Assembly: GCA_022821145.1 (NCBI GenBank)
Contig: JAJEEE010000047.1
Coordinates: forward strand, 78,854 to 142,853
Direction: 5' to 3'
Source of the DNA: Acidobacteriota bacterium
GTDB lineage: Bacteria; Acidobacteriota; Terriglobia; 20CM-2-55-15
DNA: 64,000 nucleotides
Below the pieces are notes generated by a model. The model was not told the origin of the DNA. It did not search any database and worked only from the letters and a program-made list of their open reading frames with translations. How positions within the stretch are numbered: position 1 is the first letter of the stretch; each line of letters begins with the position of its first letter. The translations under genes were made by a program, and so were the position numbers. Positions 1-7,919 of the stretch are shown here, one piece after another.

Positions 1-1
1 G

Positions 2-448
2 AACGTCTCGGAGGAAGACTTCGCGCGTCACCACCCCGGCGGGCAACTGGGGAAGCGGTTGCTGCTGAAGGTAGGGGACGTCATGCGCAAGGGGGCCGGG
101 AATCCGGTCATTCCAGTCGACAGCAGCGTTCGCGAGATGCTGGCGCGGATCACGGCGTTCGAGGTCGGAGCGATCTCGATCGCCGGCGCCTCGGGCGAGC
201 TGTTGGGCCTGGTCACCGACTACGACGTCCGCCGCGCGCTGGCCTCGGACCGCAACCTGCTGGACCTGACGATTCCCGAGCTGATGAACCCGGCGCCGGA
301 TACGATCGACGAGAACGAACGCGCGGTCACGGCCCTGGAGAGAATGCGCAACCGGAGCAAGCCCACCGCGGTGCTGCCGGTAGTGGACAACGACGGCCGC
401 CCGGTCGGCATGATCCACCTGCACGACCTGGTGGCCGCCGGGCTGTAG
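2..448 (+). CDS. kdsD: Arabinose-5-phosphate isomerase (KdsD/KpsF family), C-terminal part, 5'-truncated by the window edge
   Basis: Only the last 148 residues lie in the window; the SIS sugar-isomerase domain is off the left edge. The visible part begins with FARHHPGGQLGKRL, the hallmark linker of KdsD/KpsF proteins between the SIS domain and the CBS pair. Two CBS domains follow: the first opens with VGDVM and contains GLVTDYDVRRAL, the second opens with ELMNPAP and contains VGMIHLHDLVAAGL at the very C-terminus. The family interconverts D-ribulose 5-phosphate and D-arabinose 5-phosphate in the cytoplasm, the first step towards the lipopolysaccharide sugar KDO, which suggests a Gram-negative envelope. 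Frame and stop (TAG at 446-448) are unambiguous. Kds genes are usually clustered, but the neighbours to the right here are unrelated. Confidence 0.88.
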   Translation, partial: NVSEEDFARHHPGGQLGKRLLLKVGDVMRKGAGNPVIPVDSSVREMLARITAFEVGAISIAGASGELLGLVTDYDVRRALASDRNLLDLTIPELMNPAPDTIDENERAVTALERMRNRSKPTAVLPVVDNDGRPVGMIHLHDLVAAGL

Positions 449-639
449 CGCGGCCCCTCCCGGTCATCAGAGTCAGCTATTCCTCCCAGCCACTGGAAAA
501 CGTGCACGGCAACCTGCCGCTGGCCGTCATCGACGAGACGGGCTCTCTGGCGGGGGGCCGGCACTGGCTCCTGTCGCATCCGAAACCCATCGGCGTGATC
601 CCAGGCGTGGATCTCTGCCTCGGCCCCGCCGGACACGCC

Positions 640-669
640 TTGCGTACCACAATCAAGCTACAATAATAT
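640..669 (+). promoter_or_regulatory. Putative sigma70-type promoter of the Phd/PIN module
   Basis: TTGCGT at 640-645 and TAATAT at 664-669 are separated by 18 bp inside a conspicuously AT-rich patch (about 648-680) in otherwise GC-rich DNA. A strong GGGAGG ribosome binding site follows just before the ATG at 708. The AT-rich patch contains two TACAAT copies (659-664 and 671-676), a plausible target for antitoxin autoregulation, which is usual for this type of module. The -10 match is only 4 of 6, so this is tentative. Confidence 0.35.
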
Positions 670-707
670 ATACAATCACGTACACACAGGACGATGGGAG
701 GGTAGAC

Positions 708-995
708 ATGGATTTTGTCAGCGTTCGCGAGTTGCGTACCCGATCCGCGGCCGTGTGGAAGGCTCTGAACCGGGAGAAGGAACTGGTCGTAACCTCGAAC
801 GGGAAGCCGATCGCAGTCCTGGCGGCGACCACCGGGTCGACTCTGGAGGCGTCGTTGGCGGCTCTCCGGCAGGCCCGCGCACAGTTGGCGGTCGCGGCGA
901 TGCAGCAGCGTGCTCGAGAGGCCGACGCGGATGCGCTGTCCCTGGAGGACGTCAATGCGGAGATTCGGGCCGCTCGCCGCCAACGGCCGGAATGA
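708..995 (+). CDS. Phd/YefM-family antitoxin
   Basis: A 95-residue protein starting MDFVSVRELRTRSAAVWKAL, with VVTSNGKPIAVLA after it. This is the typical Phd/YefM N-terminal fold (beta strand, VRELR helix, then the NGKPxAVL strand) that binds DNA as a dimer. The C-terminal half is Ala/Arg rich and would wrap around the toxin. The stop codon overlaps the start of the PIN toxin gene (ATGA at 992-995), so the two are translationally coupled. The start is supported by GGGAGG about 6 nt upstream. Family members neutralise the toxin and repress their own promoter, and the AT-rich upstream patch is the likely operator. Pairing a Phd-type antitoxin with a PIN toxin is a known mixed arrangement. Confidence 0.82.
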   Translation: MDFVSVRELRTRSAAVWKALNREKELVVTSNGKPIAVLAATTGSTLEASLAALRQARAQLAVAAMQQRAREADADALSLEDVNAEIRAARRQRPE

Positions 996-1396
996 GGGTC
1001 GTGATCGATACCAACGTACTGGTTTCCGGCCTGCTCACGCCGTTCGGTCCACCGGGCATCATCGTCGCCCTGGTAGCCGCCGGCCGGCTCCGTCCCTGTT
1101 ACGACGCCAGGATACTCGCCGAATACGACGAGGTCTTGCGGCGTCCGGCGTTCCCGTTTGCCGACGACGACGTCGTGGCGCTCATGGCGCAGATTCGAGG
1201 CGGCGGAGAGCTGGCGACTGCCGAACCGTTGTCTACACCGCTTCCCCACCCGAACGATGAACCGTTCCTGGAGGTTGCCGTTTCCGCGATGGCCGAGTAT
1301 TTGGTGACCGGCAACGTCCGGCACTTCCCCAGCGACCGCCGCTCGGGCGTTCGCGTCGTCACGCCGCGCGAGCTCTTGGACTCCGGCCTGCGGTAG
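992..1396 (+). CDS. PIN-domain toxin (putative ribonuclease)
   Basis: A 134-residue protein beginning MRVVIDTNVLVSGLL, the first acidic motif of PIN domains (Asp6 plus TN). Later acidic positions include EYDEVLRRP and NDEPFLEVAVSAMAEYLVTGN, the typical second half of the COG1569-type PIN toxins (predicted nuclease with an NDxxF/ATGN-like end). PIN toxins cleave RNA with Mg2+ or Mn2+ coordinated by the acidic cluster. The start is fixed by the ATGA overlap with the upstream antitoxin. The open frame extends further upstream inside the antitoxin gene, but that stretch has no homology-like features. A 33-bp repeat, found again beside the other toxin-antitoxin pair in this window, begins 22 nt after the stop. 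Confidence 0.82.
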   Translation: MRVVIDTNVLVSGLLTPFGPPGIIVALVAAGRLRPCYDARILAEYDEVLRRPAFPFADDDVVALMAQIRGGGELATAEPLSTPLPHPNDEPFLEVAVSAMAEYLVTGNVRHFPSDRRSGVRVVTPRELLDSGLR

Positions 1397-1417
1397 ACCC
1401 GGAACCTGGGCCGGGAA

Positions 1418-1450
1418 GGTAAGCGTCCTTACGAGACCGTCTACATGAAT
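1418..1450 (+). repeat. 33-bp interspersed repeat, copy 1 (downstream of PIN toxin)
   Basis: The sequence starting GGTAAGCGTCCTTACGAGAC and ending CTACATGAAT matches 19948-19980 at 31 of 33 positions. It contains the short palindrome TAAG(n4)CTTA at its left end. It lies 21 nt past the toxin stop codon. Both copies sit beside the toxin end of an unrelated toxin-antitoxin pair. Confidence 0.75.
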
Positions 1451-1632
1451 TGACCTGGATTCGTCATGCTGGCCGGAGGCCGTGAGGGCCGAAGGGGAGG
1501 CGTGATGGAGATCGAGGAACGGGAGCGTGTCGCGTCCGAAGCGACGGATGCGGTCGAAGGGCCAACCGGACCGGGACCCGTCGTCGGGCCGGTCGCGGTC
1601 CACGCCAAGGGTGGACAACGCGTCCGCGCGGG

Positions 1633-2655
1633 TCAGGGCGTCGCGAACTCCGGCAGGGCGTCACGCTCCAGCCAAGCCTCCACTCGGCGAAGGACGAGGA
1701 GGCCCAGAATCAAGTCCTCCTCGATCCTGAACAGGAACTTCTGGCGGACGGCGCGCCGGACGCCGTCCGGGGTCCGGGCGACGGAAAGGATCGCGGGACT
1801 GTCCGGCTGGCCGAACTCCATGTAGTCCAACACCGCGGGAGGCAGCGGGCCGCCGGCCAGCCGGGCCATGTCTTCCGGCCCGGCGATCCGCCGTTCGCGC
1901 CTCTCGGCGACGATGCGATCGACGAGCCGCTGGGTCATTCCGGGGACGGCCGAAAGGGCCCGGCGCGGCGCCAGGTTGGGATCGACGCCCGGGCCGCCGT
2001 CGTCCGTCGTCACGAAAGCGTCCAGCCCGGGCCGCAATGTCACGGAGCCGGCCTCGTCGACGAGTCGATCGATGAAGTCTCCGCGCGTCAGGCCGCGAAT
2101 CAGGAGCGGATCGGCGGCCCCCAGCCGGGCGTTGCGTGCGGCATAGCCCTGGGATGCGTAGCTGAACGATTCCGCCCCGCGCAGCGAGAGCTGGTCGTCC
2201 GCGTCGCGCCAGTCTCCCACGGCCGCCGCGATGCGGCCGCCGGTGTCCGCATCCCCCGTCCAGCGCTCGAAGAAGCGTTCCAGGAGTGGAAGCGGCGCCG
2301 TCGAGAGGTTGATCTTCCCGTCGTCCCCCTCCAGGTACAGGTCGACCTGACCCTCCGGGATCTCGATTCGGTAATGGAAGTCCGGCAAGACCGGGGTGAC
2401 CGCGGCGGTCCCCAGCGTCGCGTCCGCCACCCGCCAGCCATCGTCGACCACGAGGTACCGGGCGAACTCGACGCCGGATTCTGCCAGAAGCTCCGCCGAG
2501 AGGCTCTGGCGTTCCGCGATCGCCACCCGCGCCTCCGACCCGACCGAAGACGCCAGCGTCAGGCCGATGAGCGAGGCCATGGCCACGACCCACAGGACGA
2601 CGATCAGGACCATGCCCGAATCGGCGCGCCGGATATCGCTGGCCCGGCGGCTCAT
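1633..2655 (-). CDS. gspK: Type II secretion minor pseudopilin GspK
   Basis: A 340-residue protein with an N-terminal membrane segment (about residues 14-36, GMVLIVVLWVVAMASLIG) and a long exported domain containing LAESGVEFARYLV, the DLYLEGDDGKINLS segment and WRDADD(Q)LSLRGAE. These are characteristic of GspK, including the helix-hairpin-helix-like DPNLAPRRALSAVPGMT insert. GspK caps the pseudopilus tip together with GspI and GspJ. As is usual for GspK, the prepilin segment lacks Glu at position 5. The ATG at 2655 overlaps the stop of gspJ (ATGA); the open frame extends upstream, but that part is antisense-like filler over gspJ. It is the last gene of a DegT-gspH-I-J-K run. gspL and gspM, the usual next genes, are absent downstream. 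Confidence 0.85.
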   Translation of the reverse strand: MSRRASDIRRADSGMVLIVVLWVVAMASLIGLTLASSVGSEARVAIAERQSLSAELLAESGVEFARYLVVDDGWRVADATLGTAAVTPVLPDFHYRIEIPEGQVDLYLEGDDGKINLSTAPLPLLERFFERWTGDADTGGRIAAAVGDWRDADDQLSLRGAESFSYASQGYAARNARLGAADPLLIRGLTRGDFIDRLVDEAGSVTLRPGLDAFVTTDDGGPGVDPNLAPRRALSAVPGMTQRLVDRIVAERRERRIAGPEDMARLAGGPLPPAVLDYMEFGQPDSPAILSVARTPDGVRRAVRQKFLFRIEEDLILGLLVLRRVEAWLERDALPEFATP

Positions 2656-3287
2656 TGCAGGCGGGCCCCTTCCCGGGTGGCTCGAAAGGACTCCAGCGCC
2701 ACGATCTCGTCGCCATCCGGCGCGGCGAAGCGAATCGCGACGGCGGCGGGCAACCCGTCCCGCGGATCCCATCGTTCCACCCAGCCGCGTTCCAGGCCCC
2801 CGGATCCGTCCTGGAAGTACCGAAACTCGACGCCGTCGGCCGCGAAGAGCCGCCCAGTCCAGTAGGGATCGGTTTCCGGAACGTTCTCGGGCGAGAGGAT
2901 GCGGTGTTCGGACACTTCGAGCGCCCCGCCGCGATCCGGCCCAGCCGACGGTTCCCAGTTCCAGCGAATCCACCGCGGTATCGACGACGGACCGTCGGCG
3001 ATGCTGGTCGCGCTCACGAACTCGATCCGGTCCGGGGCGCCGGAGAACGCGAGGACGCCGCCGGCGCCGACGAGCGGCAAGGCCGCCTGGAGTTGCTCCC
3101 GGGCGAGACGCACCGCCGTGTGGCGATCCCGCAACCGGTCGACGGCCGCGTTGCCCCGCGTCCAGGCCGCGATCCCGACACCCAGCGCCGAGAACGCGCC
3201 CACGGTCACGAGCGCCACGATGGCGAAGGCGACCACCACCTCGATCAGCGTGAAACCACGCTGGGATTCAGTCGAGGGCGACGACAT
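2652..3287 (-). CDS. gspJ: Type II secretion minor pseudopilin GspJ
   Basis: 211 residues with a canonical prepilin N-terminus: RGFTLIEVVVAFAIVALV, cleavage expected between Gly11 and Phe12, and Glu at position +5 of the mature protein. The exported domain contains AVRLAREQLQAALP and a C-terminal VAIRFAAPDGDEIVALESF strand, with the WV(E)RWDPRDGLP segment typical of GspJ. It would be processed and N-methylated by the prepilin peptidase (not in this window) and incorporated at the pseudopilus tip. It overlaps gspI by 20 nt at its 5' end and gspK by 4 nt at its 3' end, indicating one transcript. Confidence 0.83.
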   Translation of the reverse strand: MSSPSTESQRGFTLIEVVVAFAIVALVTVGAFSALGVGIAAWTRGNAAVDRLRDRHTAVRLAREQLQAALPLVGAGGVLAFSGAPDRIEFVSATSIADGPSSIPRWIRWNWEPSAGPDRGGALEVSEHRILSPENVPETDPYWTGRLFAADGVEFRYFQDGSGGLERGWVERWDPRDGLPAAVAIRFAAPDGDEIVALESFRATREGARLQ

Positions 3288-3690
3288 CGAGTTGGTCGGC
3301 CAACCGCGCGCCTTCGGGCGGCGGGGCTTCCTGAAAACGGTAGGTGTGGAACGTCATCTCGGCGCCGTCGCGGCGGACCGTGACGGAAATCTTGACGATG
3401 TGCTCGGACGCCGACTCGCGGTCGCCGGCGAAGAACGATGTCTGGACACGCCACTCCGCCCCGTCCGCGAATCGGCCCGCCGCCTCCTGATCGGCGGGCA
3501 ACGCCTCGACCAGCTTCACCTCGGCCAGCTTGGACCGCGCATGGCGGGTGAGCACATGGGCGGCTTCGACGCGGGAAATGCCCCGGAGCGATACCGACAT
3601 CTGCGCGAAGATCGCGGTGAGGGTCAATCCGAGGATCGTCGTCGCCACGAGGACTTCGATCAACGTGAACCCGCCCTCGACGCGCTTCAC
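3268..3690 (-). CDS. gspI: Type II secretion minor pseudopilin GspI
   Basis: 140 residues starting MKRVEGGFTLIEVLVATTIL, a textbook class III prepilin signal with cleavage after Gly7 and Glu5 conserved. HARSKLAEVKLVEALP corresponds to the alpha-helix/loop seen in GspI. Size and position between gspH and gspJ match the family. The start codon overlaps the stop of gspH by 4 nt. The role is in initiating pseudopilus assembly in the inner membrane with GspJ and GspK. Confidence 0.82.
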   Translation of the reverse strand: MKRVEGGFTLIEVLVATTILGLTLTAIFAQMSVSLRGISRVEAAHVLTRHARSKLAEVKLVEALPADQEAAGRFADGAEWRVQTSFFAGDRESASEHIVKISVTVRRDGAEMTFHTYRFQEAPPPEGARLADQLDVVALD

Positions 3691-4127
3691 GGCGCCTCCT
3701 CGACGAAGCGGATCGCGCCCGGCGCCGGCCCCAGCTCGACGACGCCCCGGCGGCCGCGCCGGTTCTCCAGTTCCAGGCGTTCCGGCCCGACGATCTGCCC
3801 GGAGCCGAGCAGCAGGTAGGTCACCGGGGCCCCGTCACCGATGCGGATCGAGGCATCCAGCGCCGTCCGACGCGAGGACCCGGCGCCGATGAGAACCGCC
3901 TCCCCGTCTTCGACGCGCACGGCCAGGGATTCCTGCCGCATGCGCGCGTCCGCCTGCGTTCGCCGCAATACGGAGACGATCTGCCGTCCGGTCGAACGCA
4001 GCGTCATGTTCTCGAGCCCCGCGCCGATCGACGGGCCGACGAACGCCGCGGCCAGCGCGACGAGGGCCACGACGACGAGCGTCTCGATCAGGGAGATGCC
4101 GGATGCGCGGCGGACAGTGACCTTCAT
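3687..4127 (-). CDS. gspH: Type II secretion minor pseudopilin GspH
   Basis: 146 residues from the ATG at 4127, which is preceded by GAGGG at proper spacing; a longer frame to 4193 exists but lacks a ribosome binding site. The N-terminus MKVTVRRASGISLIETLVVV is a prepilin signal with cleavage after Gly10 and Ile instead of Phe at +1. The segment LRSTGRQIVSVLRRTQADARM followed by Ser/Val-rich strands fits GspH/FimT. There is no gspG or gspE/F upstream; instead a DegT-type aminotransferase gene ends 69 bp away. The minor pseudopilin set is therefore detached from the core secretion genes. Confidence 0.78.
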   Translation of the reverse strand: MKVTVRRASGISLIETLVVVALVALAAAFVGPSIGAGLENMTLRSTGRQIVSVLRRTQADARMRQESLAVRVEDGEAVLIGAGSSRRTALDASIRIGDGAPVTYLLLGSGQIVGPERLELENRRGRRGVVELGPAPGAIRFVEEAP

Positions 4128-4196
4128 TGCGCCCTCGCGGTTCAAGGACGCCTGGGGAGGCCGAAAAGACGAACGCCGGGGACGAACTCGCACGCT

Positions 4197-5366
4197 TTAC
4201 CCGGCGGGACGGCCACGGCGGAACTCGCCGACGCGTTCGATGACGTAGTCGACCTCCGCGTCGCGAAGCTCGGGAAAGATCGGAAGCGCCAGGCACGTCC
4301 GGGCCGCCTCCTCGGCCGCGGGACAATCGCCCGGACGGCCCGTCATCGGCGCCAGCCCTTCCTGCAAGTGGAGCGGGAGCGGGTAGTAGACGCGCGTCCC
4401 GACGCCGCCATCGCGGAGATGGGCGGCCAACGCGTCCCGGTCGGCCGTGCGGATGACGAACTGGTGATACACGGGCCGGTTGAGGGCGCTCGGCGCGGGA
4501 ACGGCCACGATCCCGTCCAGGCCGCTACGATAACGATCGGCGATCGCCCGGCGCCGCGCGTTCCATTCCTCGACATGGGGCAGGCACACCCGGAGAGCGG
4601 CGGCCTGGATCGCGTCCAGCCGGCTGTTGACGCCAAGGATCGTGTGCCGGTAACCGCCCACGTCGCCGTGGACGCGCAGCAGCCGCAGGCGGCGCGCGAC
4701 GGCGTCGTCTCCGGTCACCACCATGCCCGCGTCGCCGATCGCCGCCAGGTTCTTCGTGGGATAGAACGAGAAGCATCCGGAGAAGCCCATGGTCCCCGCG
4801 CATCGGCCCCCGTGACGGGCGCCGAAAGCCTGCGCCGCGTCTTCGATGACCGGCACGCCGTGTGCGTCGGCGATGGCCCGGATTCGGCGCATGTCGGCGC
4901 AGTCCCCGTAGAGGTGCGCCACGACGACGGCGCGCGTCCGGGACGTGATCCGGCGCCGCACCTCGTCGGGGTCCACCTGGAACGTGTGAACGTCGATATC
5001 GGCGAAGGCGACGCGCGCCCCGAGCCGCAGCGGCGTCGACGCGGTCGAGAAGAAGGAGAACGCCGGGACGATCACCTCGTCTCCCGGCCCGATCCCCGCC
5101 GCCATCAGCGAGAGCAGGAGCGCGTCGGACCCGGACGCGACGCCGACGGCGTGCTTCACCTCGAGCGAGTCGGCGATCTTCCGTTCCACGTCGTCGACGA
5201 CCGCGCCCAGGACGAACCGGTGGGAATCCACAACGTCCATCAGCGCCCGGGACAAGTCGTCTCGCAGCCGCCGCGTCTGACGTCCCAGGTCGAAGAACGG
5301 CACCGTCATGCCGCCGGCCGCCGCCGGGGTCCCGCCGTGGCCCACCGTCTCCCGTTGCTCGTTCAC
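4197..5366 (-). CDS. DegT/DnrJ/EryC1/StrS family PLP-dependent sugar aminotransferase
   Basis: About 389 residues. The core begins VPFFDLGRQ, followed by the family landmarks VGVASGSDALLLSL, GDEVIVPAFSFFSTAS, PVIEDAAQAFGA (Asp and Gln contacting PLP) and SFYPTKNLAAIGDAG, whose Lys forms the PLP Schiff base. GVNSRLDAIQAA and the C-terminal VYYPLPLHLQ also match. These enzymes transaminate keto-sugar nucleotides for surface polysaccharide or glycoconjugate synthesis in the cytoplasm. The GTG at 5366 has GGGAG about 8 nt upstream and is chosen; the ATG at 5309, giving MTVPFFDL, is an alternative. No other nucleotide-sugar genes are visible, and it is co-oriented with the pseudopilin genes. The exact substrate is unknown. 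Confidence 0.85.
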   Translation of the reverse strand: MNEQRETVGHGGTPAAAGGMTVPFFDLGRQTRRLRDDLSRALMDVVDSHRFVLGAVVDDVERKIADSLEVKHAVGVASGSDALLLSLMAAGIGPGDEVIVPAFSFFSTASTPLRLGARVAFADIDVHTFQVDPDEVRRRITSRTRAVVVAHLYGDCADMRRIRAIADAHGVPVIEDAAQAFGARHGGRCAGTMGFSGCFSFYPTKNLAAIGDAGMVVTGDDAVARRLRLLRVHGDVGGYRHTILGVNSRLDAIQAAALRVCLPHVEEWNARRRAIADRYRSGLDGIVAVPAPSALNRPVYHQFVIRTADRDALAAHLRDGGVGTRVYYPLPLHLQEGLAPMTGRPGDCPAAEEAARTCLALPIFPELRDAEVDYVIERVGEFRRGRPAG

Positions 5367-5476
5367 GCGACTCCCGCCCAACCTTCCCGCCGGATCGGCG
5401 TCGAAACATATTCCGGCACGGCGACAGCAGCGTACGGGCTGGCATCGGTTAAAATCAACAGCGCATGGAGTTCATC

Positions 5477-6301
5477 ATGAGTTCGAACCGAATGGCCCGC
5501 TGGCTTCCCATCGTGTTTCTCGTCCCGGCCGTCGCCGTCACGGAAGGTGTCGCCCAGGAAGGCGAGCTCCGGGACGAACCGCCGCCGATACCCGTCGAGG
5601 AGATTATCGACCAGTTCGTCGCCAAGGAAACCGAGTTCGCCCAGGCCCGCGCCAACTATACGTACCGGCAGGACATCACCGTTCACGAGCTCGACGCGGA
5701 CGATCGCGTCGGCGGCGAGTACCGGATGGTGAGCGAGATCCTCTTCGAGGACAACGGCCGGACGCGGACCGAGCGCATCGTCTTCGCACCGCAGAGCACG
5801 CTGGAGCGGATCCAGTTGACGCCCCAGGACCTGGAACGGTACGAGTCGATCCAGCCGTTCGTGATGACCGAGGCGGAGGTCCATCTCTACGACATCGAAT
5901 ACACCGGCAAGCAGCAGATCGACGAGATCGACTGCTACGTGTTCGAGGTCGGACCCCGCGTGATGGAGGAGGGCGAGCTCTACTTCGAAGGCCGGATCTG
6001 GGTGGACGACCTCGATCTCCAGATCGTGAAGACGTTCGGCAAGACCGTTCCGGACATCCGTGACGGGGACCAGGACAACCTGTTCCCCCGTTTCGAAACC
6101 TATCGCCAGCAGATCGACGGCGTGTACTGGTTCCCCACCTACACGCGCGCGCTCGACACGCTCGAGTTCCGGACCGGGCCCGTGCGCATCCGGGAAGTCA
6201 TCCGATACGAGGATTACCAGCGATTCGAGGCCGACGTGTCGCTGACCTTCGGCGATGAAGTCGAAGTGGACGCGCCGCCCGACGAGGAACCCGACAACTG
6301 A
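5477..6301 (+). CDS. Exported protein of unknown function (outer-membrane-lipoprotein-sorting-like beta fold)
   Basis: About 274 residues with a signal peptide (WLPIVFLVPAVAVTEGVAQ, cleavage near VAQ-EG). The mature part is rich in beta-strand patterns: ANYTYRQDITVHELD, MVSEILFEDNGRTRTERIVF, YFEGRIWVDDLDLQIVKTFGKT and YWFPTYTRA. That last run (substrate-like core, reporter strand, then WVD..L.IV....) resembles proteins annotated near LolA/YdeI-like outer membrane lipoprotein sorting folds, but no catalytic residue is evident. The ATG at 5477 is preferred because GGAG precedes it by 6 nt; an in-frame ATG at 5465 lacks a site. The gene is transcribed divergently from the DegT gene. The acidic tail is DEEPDN. 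Confidence 0.7.
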   Translation: MSSNRMARWLPIVFLVPAVAVTEGVAQEGELRDEPPPIPVEEIIDQFVAKETEFAQARANYTYRQDITVHELDADDRVGGEYRMVSEILFEDNGRTRTERIVFAPQSTLERIQLTPQDLERYESIQPFVMTEAEVHLYDIEYTGKQQIDEIDCYVFEVGPRVMEEGELYFEGRIWVDDLDLQIVKTFGKTVPDIRDGDQDNLFPRFETYRQQIDGVYWFPTYTRALDTLEFRTGPVRIREVIRYEDYQRFEADVSLTFGDEVEVDAPPDEEPDN

Positions 6302-6332
6302 GACCGCGCCTCGGGGTGGCGGAATCGCCGGC

Positions 6333-7916
6333 CTACGGCAACAGCGTCATCAACTCCGACTCGATTTCCGGATATTCGTCCGACAGATCCGTGGTCTCAC
6401 CCGGGTCGTCGGCCAGGTGGAACAACATCCATTCCGCGGGCTCGGCGCCGCCGCCCGCGCCGGACCCCGGCGGCCCGCCGATGATCTTCCACGGCCACCG
6501 CACCAGGGCGCGGCTCCGCGCGGTCAACAGGGGCACGGCCTCCACGTGCACCGGCGCGGGGTCTCCTTCGACGCGCCCCCAGAAGGAGCGGCCTCGGACC
6601 GGAACGACTTCGCGTCCCTCGAAAACGGCGCCCGGCGGGTCCCCGCCCGCGATCTCGACGAACGTGGGGAGCACGTCCATGACGGTGAGAAACGTGCGGT
6701 CCAGACCGCCCTTGTCGGCGACCGACGGGTAGCGCACGAACGCCGACGACAACGTCCCGCCCGAGTGCAGCGAACTCTTGGTGTCCCGATAGGGCGCCAT
6801 CGCCGCTTCGGCCCATCCCTGCCCGTAACCGACGAAGGAATTCGCGCGGCCCACGTTGGCCAGGCTGTTGTCCTCCACGCCCCGCGGGATGGTCTGGGGA
6901 TCGGGGTCCCGTTCGCCTCCGGCCGCACCGTTGTCCGACATGAAGACGATCACGGTGTCATCGAGCGCGCCCGCCTCTTGCAGGTAATCGATCAACCGGC
7001 CCGCATGGTAGTCCATGTTCTCGACCATGGCCGCGTAGATCTCCATGGTTCGGGCCGACATGCGCTTCTCGTCGTCATCCAGAGTGTCCCAGCGCGCCGC
7101 TTCGCTGACGTAGTCCTCCAGTCCCAGCCCCTCGGGCAGGACGCCCAACTCCGTCGCTCCCGTCACGCGGGCTTCACGCAGGACGTCGTAACCCGCGTCG
7201 TAGCGGCCGCGATATCGGTCGATCCAGTCCTCGGGGGCCTGCAGCGGCCAGTGCGGCGCGGTCAGCGCGAGATACCCGAACCAGGGGACGCCGTCACCCG
7301 CGTTCCGCTCGATCTGCTCGATCAGCTTGTCGGTGTACAGCCTCGTGGAGTACCACCCCTCCGGCGGGTCCGTGCGTTCGCCGTTCTCGCGATAGGCGAC
7401 CGATGTCGGCGGAAAGTTGCTCGGGCCCATATGGCTGTCTCCCGCCCTGACGAGCGCATACGTCGATTCGAAACCGCGCCGCGACGGGCTGTCCCGGTCG
7501 TCGATCCCCAGGTTCCACTTGCCGGCCATATAGGTGTGATAACCCAGCGCGCGGATGCGTTCCGGGAGCAGAGCCACCTCCGGGAGCGGGGGGTCGTCGA
7601 GTGCGAGGACCCCGGCTTCGACCGTCGTCGTGCCGGACATCAGCATGCCTCGTGTGGGCGCACAGCTTGGCCCGACGTGGAAATTGGCGAAACGGACTCC
7701 TTCGAAGGCCAACCGGTCGAGGTTGGGCGTGGCGATCTCGCCGCCGAAAGCTCCCAGATCCGTATATCCCATGTCGTCCGCAAGGATCAGCAGGATGTTC
7801 GGCCGCGAGTCGGCCACTCCGGCCGTCGACTCCGGGTCTGCGTCCGGCGCGCCGCAGCCGGCCGTCAACGCCAGGAGAAGGAATCCGGCCGCGCGGCGCC
7901 TGAAGAACACCGGCAT
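6333..7916 (-). CDS. Arylsulfatase-type sulfatase, predicted lipoprotein
   Basis: 527 residues. The N-terminus GFLLLALTAGCGA is a lipoprotein signal with Cys21 in the lipobox. The alkaline-phosphatase-superfamily core is clear: NILLILADDMGYTDLG (Asp47, Asp48 as metal ligands), then SCAPTRGMLMSG with Cys85 in the C-x-P-x-R motif that is converted to formylglycine, GYHTYMAGKWNLG (Lys and His of the active site), LTAPHWPLQAPEDW and VFMSDNGA. The enzyme should hydrolyse a sulfate ester in the periplasm or at the cell surface; the substrate cannot be read from the sequence. The start lies 3 nt after the TolB-like gene stop, so the two are co-translated. A second, Tat-type sulfatase is at 37677. 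Confidence 0.88.
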   Translation of the reverse strand: MPVFFRRRAAGFLLLALTAGCGAPDADPESTAGVADSRPNILLILADDMGYTDLGAFGGEIATPNLDRLAFEGVRFANFHVGPSCAPTRGMLMSGTTTVEAGVLALDDPPLPEVALLPERIRALGYHTYMAGKWNLGIDDRDSPSRRGFESTYALVRAGDSHMGPSNFPPTSVAYRENGERTDPPEGWYSTRLYTDKLIEQIERNAGDGVPWFGYLALTAPHWPLQAPEDWIDRYRGRYDAGYDVLREARVTGATELGVLPEGLGLEDYVSEAARWDTLDDDEKRMSARTMEIYAAMVENMDYHAGRLIDYLQEAGALDDTVIVFMSDNGAAGGERDPDPQTIPRGVEDNSLANVGRANSFVGYGQGWAEAAMAPYRDTKSSLHSGGTLSSAFVRYPSVADKGGLDRTFLTVMDVLPTFVEIAGGDPPGAVFEGREVVPVRGRSFWGRVEGDPAPVHVEAVPLLTARSRALVRWPWKIIGGPPGSGAGGGAEPAEWMLFHLADDPGETTDLSDEYPEIESELMTLLP

Positions 7917-7919
7917 TCT

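Noticed and set aside
1397..1632. A gspL fragment downstream of gspK
   Set aside because: The minus-strand frame after gspK contains a start-like segment, but no GspL/PilM motifs and no ribosome binding site.
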